From Bacteroides muris (ex Afrizal et al. 2022) (GTDB lineage Bacteria; Bacteroidota; Bacteroidia; Bacteroidales; Bacteroidaceae), in the NCBI RefSeq assembly GCF_004793475.1, contig NZ_SRYZ01000030.1, forward strand, positions 1-44,579: a DNA stretch of 44,579 nucleotides. The letters run 5' to 3'. Made by a program: the position numbers and the translations under genes. Each line of letters opens with the position of its first letter. Within the stretch, counting starts at the first letter, position 1. The notes below the pieces were generated by a model. That model worked only from the letters and a program-made list of their open reading frames with translations. It did not search any database and was not told where the DNA came from. Shown here piece by piece: positions 39,121 to 44,579 of this stretch.

Positions 39121-40854
39121 ATGAAATATCCTATATTTTTCTTTCTTTTGTTCTTTATTGGTAGTGTGCAAAGCGGTTATGCCCAAGAAACCGATACAGA
39201 CAAGCCCTCCTTCATCCCGCCTTTTGATTTTCCCATCATTTTTTCCGGTAACTTCGGCGAGATACGTGCCAACCATTTTCATGGCGGACTGGATTTCAAG
39301 ACCGGCGGCACCATAGGCAAGGCGGTACGCGCCTTGGCAGACGGATATATTTCGCGTATCCGCGTCACCCACGGCTCAGGCTATGTGCTCGATGTGATGT
39401 ATGATAACGGCTATACCGCCATCTACCGTCATCTTAGCGCCTTTGTGGGTGAAGTGGCAAAGCGAGTGAAGGCTCTTCAGTACGAAAAGGAAAGCTGGGA
39501 AGTAGAGATAATTCCCGAGCCTGCTCCCGTGTCAGATGAGGGAGGCGATAGAGATAGAGGCAGTAATAATCTCGGGGTGCATATCTTGGGCGAATATCCC
39601 GTGAAGGCCGGTCAGATAATAGCTTTAAGCGGAAACACCGGATACTCTTTCGGTCCGCACCTGCATCTGGATATGATAGAGACGGCTACGGACGAATATA
39701 TAGACCCGCTGCCTTTCTTCATGGACAAGGTGAAGGACAAGACTGCTCCGCGTGCCGAAGGTATCATGCTGTTTCCCCAGCCGGGAAAAGGAGTGGTGGA
39801 GGGCAAGCAGACGCGACGGGCTTTTCCGGCACATCCAACGAAACCCATTACCGCCTGGGGACTGATTGGTGCAGGTATCCGTGCCTACGATTATATGGAC
39901 GGAGTGCAGAATAAATATGGCGTGAAGACGGTGATTCTCGAAGTGGACGGCGAGGAAGTCTTCCGCAGTACGGTAGACCGCTTTGCATACGAGGAAAACC
40001 GATATATCAATTCGTGGACGCAAGGTCAGTATATGAAGTCTTTTATAGAGCCGGGCAACCGCCTGCGCATGCTGCAGGCATCCAACGGCAATCGCGGACT
40101 GGTGGAAATCAACGAAGAACGCCCTTATCGGTTTGTCTATACGCTGAGCGATGCGCTGGGAAATACCTCCAAGGTTCGCTTCACGGTGCAGGGGCAGAAG
40201 ACGACAATTGCTCCGGTGGAACATCGTGAGAAATACGCACTCAAATGGGACAAGGTGAACTATCTGCAGGAACCGGGGTTAGAATTGGTCATTCCGAAAG
40301 GAATGCTCTACGATAACGTCCTGTTGAACTATTCTGTGCGGGCTGATAGCGGTGACATAGCTTTCACCTATCAATTGAACGATACCCGTATTCCTATGCA
40401 CGGTGCCTGTGATTTACGTATCGGCTTGCGCCGACGTCCGGTAGAGGATATGACCAAATATTATGTGGCGGGCGTGACGGCGCGCGGTGGAAAATACCGT
40501 ATCGGCGGTAAGTATGAGGATGGTGTCATGAAAGTGCGTATACGGGATTTGGGGACTTATACCGTGGCAGTGGATACGGTTCCACCGGTGATAACTCCCG
40601 TGAACCAAGCCCAATGGGGACGTACGGGAAAAATCATCTTCAAGGCCAAGGACAAGGAAACCGGCATCAACACCTATCGGGGTACGATTGACGGAAAATA
40701 TGCCTTGTTTGGAAAGCCCAACTCCATCAGTGGTAACCTGGTGTGCGAGCTCGACCCGAAACATGTGGAGAAAGGCGGCAAGCATGTGGTGGAGATGACG
40801 GTGACGGATGGCTGTGGCAACTGTACCACCGAACAGTTTGATTTTGTATGGTAA
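39121..40854 (+). CDS. Secreted M23-family (LytM-type) metallopeptidase
   Basis: This 577-residue exported protein has signal peptide MKYPIFFFLLFFIGSVQSGYAQ. The M23 zinc peptidase domain spans residues ~35-205 and has NHFHGGLDFKTGGTIGKAVR (the H-x4-D zinc pair), YISRIRVTHGSGYVLDVMYD, YRHLSAF and the GPHLHLDM motif near residue 182. A long insertion with a charged loop (EPAPVSDEGGDRDRGSNN) interrupts the core. The C-terminal ~360 residues hold beta-sandwich-like segments (LSDALGNTSKVRFTVQGQK, TAPRAEG.., VEMTVTDGCGNCTTEQFDFV) resembling Ig-like domains. The likely role is a murein endopeptidase or a cell-division/cell-shape regulator. ATG 39121 is set by the signal peptide and promoter. Confidence 0.9.
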   Translation: MKYPIFFFLLFFIGSVQSGYAQETDTDKPSFIPPFDFPIIFSGNFGEIRANHFHGGLDFKTGGTIGKAVRALADGYISRIRVTHGSGYVLDVMYDNGYTAIYRHLSAFVGEVAKRVKALQYEKESWEVEIIPEPAPVSDEGGDRDRGSNNLGVHILGEYPVKAGQIIALSGNTGYSFGPHLHLDMIETATDEYIDPLPFFMDKVKDKTAPRAEGIMLFPQPGKGVVEGKQTRRAFPAHPTKPITAWGLIGAGIRAYDYMDGVQNKYGVKTVILEVDGEEVFRSTVDRFAYEENRYINSWTQGQYMKSFIEPGNRLRMLQASNGNRGLVEINEERPYRFVYTLSDALGNTSKVRFTVQGQKTTIAPVEHREKYALKWDKVNYLQEPGLELVIPKGMLYDNVLLNYSVRADSGDIAFTYQLNDTRIPMHGACDLRIGLRRRPVEDMTKYYVAGVTARGGKYRIGGKYEDGVMKVRIRDLGTYTVAVDTVPPVITPVNQAQWGRTGKIIFKAKDKETGINTYRGTIDGKYALFGKPNSISGNLVCELDPKHVEKGGKHVVEMTVTDGCGNCTTEQFDFVW

Positions 40855-40855
40855 A

Positions 40856-41005
40856 GCCTCTCCCCCGACCCCTCCTTCGTAGGGAGGGGAGGTCAGAAGT
40901 TACTTTTGCTATATATAGTGTAATAAATAAGTGTAATAAAAATATGTGTAACAAGCTATCATTTTCTTCTCCCCTCTCTTTCGGAGAGGGGACGGGAGTG
41001 AGGCC
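40856..41005. repeat. ~150-bp palindromic element (REP/MITE-like)
   Basis: The outer ends GCCTCTCCCCCGACCCCTCC (from 40856) and GGAGAGGGGACGGGAGTGAG then GC (to 41004) are inverted copies of each other. Each contains its own small hairpin (CCCTCCTTCGTAGGGAGGG near 40870-40890; CCCCTCTCTTTCGGAGAGGGG near 40971-40992). The middle is AT-rich. No coding sequence is present, so this is a non-autonomous palindromic repeat or twin terminator between the M23 and C69 genes. Confidence 0.65.
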
Positions 41006-41021
41006 TTAATTTATTAGAAGT

Positions 41022-42665
41022 ATGAAAAGTAAAAGACTGACTCTTTCCGTCTTGTTTGTTGTGGCAGCCGTGGCGAATGCGCTGGCCTGCACCAATCTTA
41101 TCGTGGGCAAGAACGCCTCCGCGGACGGTTCTACCATTGTTTCCTATTCTGCCGATTCCTATGGCTTGTTCGGCGAGTTATATCATTATCCGGCCGGCAT
41201 GCACAAAAAAGGCACGCTGATTGACATACACGAGTGGGATACCGGCAAATACCTCGGGCAGATAGAACAGGCCCGCCAGACGTACAACGTCATCGGCAAT
41301 ATGAACGAATTCCAGCTCACTATCGGTGAGACGACATTCGGCGGACGCCCCGAACTGGTAGACACTACCGGTATTATCGACTACGGTAGCTTGATTTATC
41401 TCGGACTGCAACGTTCACGCACTGCTCGCGAGGCTATCAAGGTGATGACGGAATTGGTGCAGGAATATGGCTATTACAGTAGTGGAGAATCCTTCACCAT
41501 TGCCGACCCCAACGAGATATGGATTATGGAGATGATTGGCAAAGGACCCGGTGTGCGTGGTGCCGTATGGGTAGCTGTCCGTGTGCCTGACGATTGTATC
41601 TCCGCTCATGCCAACCAAAGCCGTATTCATCAGTTCAACATGAACGACAAGGAAAACTGCATGTACTCTGCCGACGTCATCTCCTTTGCACGTGAGAAGG
41701 GTTACTTTGATGGTGTGAATAAGGATTTCAGTTTTGCCGATGCCTACGCTCCGCTCGATTTTGGTGCCCGTCGCTATTGCGAGGCCCGTGTATGGAGCTA
41801 TTTCAATATGTTTACCGACCGCGGTAACGAGTTCCTGCCTTATATATTAGGCGAGACGAACACTCCGATGCCCTTGTTTGTGAAACCCAACCGCAAGGTT
41901 TCCGTGCAGGATGTGAAGAACGCCATGCGCGATCATTATGAAGGTACTCCTCTCGATATCAGCAAAGATTTCGGCGCAGGCCCGTATCATACCCCGTACC
42001 GTCTTTCTCCACTCTCTTTCAAGGTGGGCGACCAGGAATACTTCAATGAGCGTCCCATCTCCACTCAGCAGAGTGGTTTCGTATTCGTGGCACAGATGCG
42101 CTCCGAGTTGCCCGACCCTATCGGTGGAGTACTGTGGTTCGGCACGGATGATGCCAACATGACGGTATTTACGCCTGTATATTGCTGTACGGACAAGGTT
42201 CCTGTGTGCTACACCCGCGTGGACGGCGCCGATTACATCACTTTCTCCTGGAACTCCGCTTTCTGGATTTTCAACTGGGTGGCCAATATGGTTTATCCCC
42301 GTTATGACTTGATGATGGGCGACGTGCGTGCCACTCAGACAGAGTTGGAGACAACTTTCAACGAAGCGCAGGAAGGCGTTGAGGCTGCTGCTGCCAAACT
42401 GCTGGAAAAAGACCCAGCCAAAGCAAAGGCATTCCTTACCAATTATACAAACATGACTGCCCAAAGCACCTTTGATACTTGGAAACGTCTTGGCGAGTTT
42501 CTTGTCGTAAAGTATAATGACGGTGTTGTCAAACGTATGAAAAACGGTCAATTCGAACGTAATTCCATTGGCCAGCCGGCAGGCGTAATCCGCCCGGGAT
42601 ACCCGAAGGAGTTCCTTGAAGAGTATGTCAAGCAGACGGGAGACAGATATAAAATGCCTGAATAA
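41022..42665 (+). CDS. C69-family dipeptidase
   Basis: This 547-residue exported Ntn-hydrolase-type peptidase belongs to family C69 (PepD-like dipeptidases). The signal peptide MKSKRLTLSVLFVVAAVANA would be removed so that Cys23 in ACTNLIVGKNASADGSTIVS becomes the N-terminal nucleophile, in line with the family mechanism. Other conserved stretches are YNVIGNMNEFQLTIGETTFG, WIMEMIGKGPGVRGAVWVAV, RVPDDCISAHANQSRIHQF and PTPLGGV-type PLP motifs near PDPIGGVLWFG. C69 enzymes split dipeptides with broad specificity. The export signal places it in the periplasm, where it could finish the work of the murein or protein endopeptidases encoded nearby. Confidence 0.9.
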   Translation: MKSKRLTLSVLFVVAAVANALACTNLIVGKNASADGSTIVSYSADSYGLFGELYHYPAGMHKKGTLIDIHEWDTGKYLGQIEQARQTYNVIGNMNEFQLTIGETTFGGRPELVDTTGIIDYGSLIYLGLQRSRTAREAIKVMTELVQEYGYYSSGESFTIADPNEIWIMEMIGKGPGVRGAVWVAVRVPDDCISAHANQSRIHQFNMNDKENCMYSADVISFAREKGYFDGVNKDFSFADAYAPLDFGARRYCEARVWSYFNMFTDRGNEFLPYILGETNTPMPLFVKPNRKVSVQDVKNAMRDHYEGTPLDISKDFGAGPYHTPYRLSPLSFKVGDQEYFNERPISTQQSGFVFVAQMRSELPDPIGGVLWFGTDDANMTVFTPVYCCTDKVPVCYTRVDGADYITFSWNSAFWIFNWVANMVYPRYDLMMGDVRATQTELETTFNEAQEGVEAAAAKLLEKDPAKAKAFLTNYTNMTAQSTFDTWKRLGEFLVVKYNDGVVKRMKNGQFERNSIGQPAGVIRPGYPKEFLEEYVKQTGDRYKMPE

Positions 42666-42746
42666 AATTAGGATATTTGAACTTATTCTTCTACATTTGT
42701 GTCTTACAAAAAAGTTTATATTAACTCTTAAAATAATAACAGTCTT

Positions 42747-44489
42747 ATGGAAAATCAGGAACTGATTAAGCAGGTGACTGAGAAAGCCGAAAAATGGCTT
42801 ACCCCGGCGTATGATGCCGAAACTCAGGCGGAAGTGAAACGCATGTTGGAAAATCCAGATAAAACCGAATTGATAGACAGTTTTTATAAAGACCTGGAGT
42901 TTGGAACGGGCGGTCTGCGCGGCATCATGGGTGTGGGTACAAATCGCATGAACATCTATACCGTAGGAGCAGCTACTCAAGGTTTGTCCAACTATCTGAA
43001 CAAATGCTTTGCAGATAGAGATGAAATCTCTGTAGTGGTAGGCTACGATTGCCGTAACAACAGTGACAAGTTTGCCAGAATCTCTGCCGACATTTTCTCG
43101 GCAAACGGCATTAAGGTTTATCTTTTCGATGCCCTTCGTCCTACGCCGGAAGTTTCATTTGCCATTCGTCATTTGGGATGCCAAAGTGGTATCAACATCA
43201 CTGCCAGCCACAATCCCAGAGAATACAACGGCTACAAAGCTTATTGGGATGACGGTGCGCAGGTGCTCGCTCCGCACGACACAGCCATCATCGACGAGGT
43301 GAACAAGGTGACTGTGGACGACATCAAGTTCAACGGTAACCCGGAGTTGATTCAGATGATTGGTAAGGATGTGGACGATGTTTATCTGAGTATGGTTCAT
43401 TCCATTTCCATCGACCCCGAAGTCATCTGTCGGCAGAAAGACCTCAGCATTGTGTATACTCCGCTTCACGGCGCAGGCCGCGTGCTCATTCCAGATTCAC
43501 TGAAGGAGTGGGGATTTGAAAATATCAACTGCGTGCCCGAACAGATGGTGAAGGATGGCAATTTCCCGACAGTGGTTTCTCCGAACCCCGAAAATGCCGA
43601 AGCCCTTTCCATGGCCATTGCGCTGGCCAAGAAGATTGACGCCGACATTGTGATGGCAAGTGACCCGGATGCCGACCGTGTTGGTATGGCCTGCAAGGAC
43701 GACAAAGGCGAATGGGTGCTTATCAACGGTAACCAGACTTGTCTCATCTTCCTGTACTACATCATCAAGAACCGTATTGCAATGGGCAAGATGCAGCCGA
43801 ACGACTTCATCGTGAAGACCATTGTGACGACTGAACTCATCAAGGCTGTGGCGGACAAGAACAAGATTGAAATGCGCGACTGCTACACCGGCTTCAAGTG
43901 GATTGCCCGCGAAATCCGTCTGAGCGAAGGCAAGCAGCAGTACATCGGTGGTGGCGAAGAAAGCTACGGCTTCCTGGCCGAAGACTTTGTCCGTGACAAA
44001 GACGCGGTTTCTGCCTGCTCTTTGCTGGCCGAAATCTGTGCTTGGGCCAAAGACCAGGGCAAGACACTCTATGACGTATTGATGGAAATCTATGTAGAAT
44101 ACGGATTCTCGAAGGAAACCACCGTGAATGTGGTGAAACCCGGTAAGAGCGGTGCCGAGGAAATCAAGGCGATGATGGATAACTTCCGTGCCAATCCTCC
44201 GAAGGAAATAGGTGGTTCGGCTGTCAGCCTGATTAAGGATTACAAGACGCTGGAGCTTACTGATGCTCAGGGTGGTGTAAGCAAGCTGGATATGCCCGAG
44301 ACATCCAATGTACTTCAGTATTTCACTGTAGACGGCACGAAGATTTCTGTCCGTCCTTCCGGTACGGAACCGAAGATTAAGTTCTATATCGAGGTGAAGG
44401 GCGAGATGGGCTGTCCGAAATGCTATGCCAGTGCTGATGCCGAAGCTGAAAAGAAAGTGGAGGCAGTGCGCAAGTCACTCGGCATCTGA
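42747..44489 (+). CDS. Phospho-sugar mutase (phosphoglucomutase/phosphomannomutase family)
   Basis: This 580-residue alpha-D-phosphohexomutase interconverts hexose 1- and 6-phosphates. The four-domain signature is complete: the phosphoserine loop ITASHNPREYNGYKAYW (Ser154), the metal-binding loop MASDPDADRVGMACKDDKGE, the sugar-binding loop GGGEESYGFLAEDFVRDKDA, and the phosphate-binding loop SVRPSGTEPKIKFYIEV near the C-terminus. FGTGGLRGIMGVGTNRMN at the N-terminus fits the longer PgmB-like group. Glucose, mannose or both could be the substrate. Upstream TACATTTG at 42692-42699 may be its -7 box. A terminator follows. Confidence 0.93.
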   Translation: MENQELIKQVTEKAEKWLTPAYDAETQAEVKRMLENPDKTELIDSFYKDLEFGTGGLRGIMGVGTNRMNIYTVGAATQGLSNYLNKCFADRDEISVVVGYDCRNNSDKFARISADIFSANGIKVYLFDALRPTPEVSFAIRHLGCQSGINITASHNPREYNGYKAYWDDGAQVLAPHDTAIIDEVNKVTVDDIKFNGNPELIQMIGKDVDDVYLSMVHSISIDPEVICRQKDLSIVYTPLHGAGRVLIPDSLKEWGFENINCVPEQMVKDGNFPTVVSPNPENAEALSMAIALAKKIDADIVMASDPDADRVGMACKDDKGEWVLINGNQTCLIFLYYIIKNRIAMGKMQPNDFIVKTIVTTELIKAVADKNKIEMRDCYTGFKWIAREIRLSEGKQQYIGGGEESYGFLAEDFVRDKDAVSACSLLAEICAWAKDQGKTLYDVLMEIYVEYGFSKETTVNVVKPGKSGAEEIKAMMDNFRANPPKEIGGSAVSLIKDYKTLELTDAQGGVSKLDMPETSNVLQYFTVDGTKISVRPSGTEPKIKFYIEVKGEMGCPKCYASADAEAEKKVEAVRKSLGI

Positions 44490-44525
44490 TAGGAAAGAGT
44501 AAAATGTGTATATAATGTTCGGAGG

Positions 44526-44560
44526 AGGTTGTGTCAAAATGCTGGCACAACCTTTTTTTA
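44526..44560 (+). terminator. Terminator after the phospho-sugar mutase
   Basis: AGGTTGTGTCA (44526-44536) pairs with TGGCACAACCT (44543-44553, one G-T), followed by a T7 run. Confidence 0.85.
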
Positions 44561-44579
44561 TGCGCAAAGCCCGGACTTT

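Noticed and set aside
41847..42980. A 377-codon minus frame across the C69 and phospho-sugar mutase genes
   Set aside because: Runs antisense through two well-supported genes and their gap; no signal, domain or promoter.

Overview
The window is chromosomal DNA of a gut Bacteroides (species not assigned). The evidence is Bacteroides-type promoters (TAnnTTTG -7 boxes), a short RpoD of 286 residues, a bifunctional L-fucokinase/GDP-fucose pyrophosphorylase (Fkp) that reads like the B. fragilis protein, DUF4783-nadC linkage, and many lipobox or signal-peptide proteins typical of the genus. 

Layout. (1) Positions 1-6830 are accessory and decaying. An intact tyrosine recombinase (minus) stands head to head with a truncated second recombinase (plus), with repeats resembling attachment-site arms between them. 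The second recombinase is cut by an IS256-family transposase carrying a nonsense mutation and a frameshift. That transposase is fused at its 3' side to the first ~70 codons of a Vat/CatB-type acetyltransferase. Next come a MATE exporter with a large internal deletion, a CatA-like acetyltransferase, an AraC regulator and a second, older IS256-type remnant. This looks like a decaying resistance island. (2) 6834-10657 (minus) is a glnS-TPR-dedA operon. (3) 10690-11600 holds relics of a phosphate-uptake locus (pstS C-terminus and phoU, on opposite strands) and a promoter/terminator pair that could make a small RNA. (4) 11607-14590 has ribE with a nitroreductase, then yihY and the RNase P RNA on minus. 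(5) 14788-18596 is a three-gene murein-peptide operon: NlpC/P60 peptidase, Tat-exported dipeptide epimerase, lipoprotein transglutaminase. (6) 18922-23786 has HtrA, RpoD, a small secreted protein and a BIG2-clostripain lipoprotein. (7) 23962-31784 has a four-domain sulfur-trafficking protein with a MarR regulator, Fkp, RlmH, a DUF4783 protein and NadC. (8) 32015-36423 has two tandem paralogous membrane-anchored proteins and a four-gene operon of ECF sigma factor, anti-sigma-like/beta-barrel protein and two envelope proteins. (9) 36500-44489 has a FabK/nitronate-monooxygenase-like flavoprotein, alanine dehydrogenase, an M23 peptidase, a C69 dipeptidase and a phospho-sugar mutase.

The least explained signals are a family of 22-bp periodic repeats with GATGATG/CATCATC cores, present at two loci 13 kb apart, and the ECF sigma operon. 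In that operon the putative start codon lies inside a perfect hairpin and the partner protein joins an inner-membrane anti-sigma-like head to a barrel-like tail. No CRISPR array, complete tRNA, rRNA or obvious new defence system was found. All assignments were made by reading the sequence; no database search was run.
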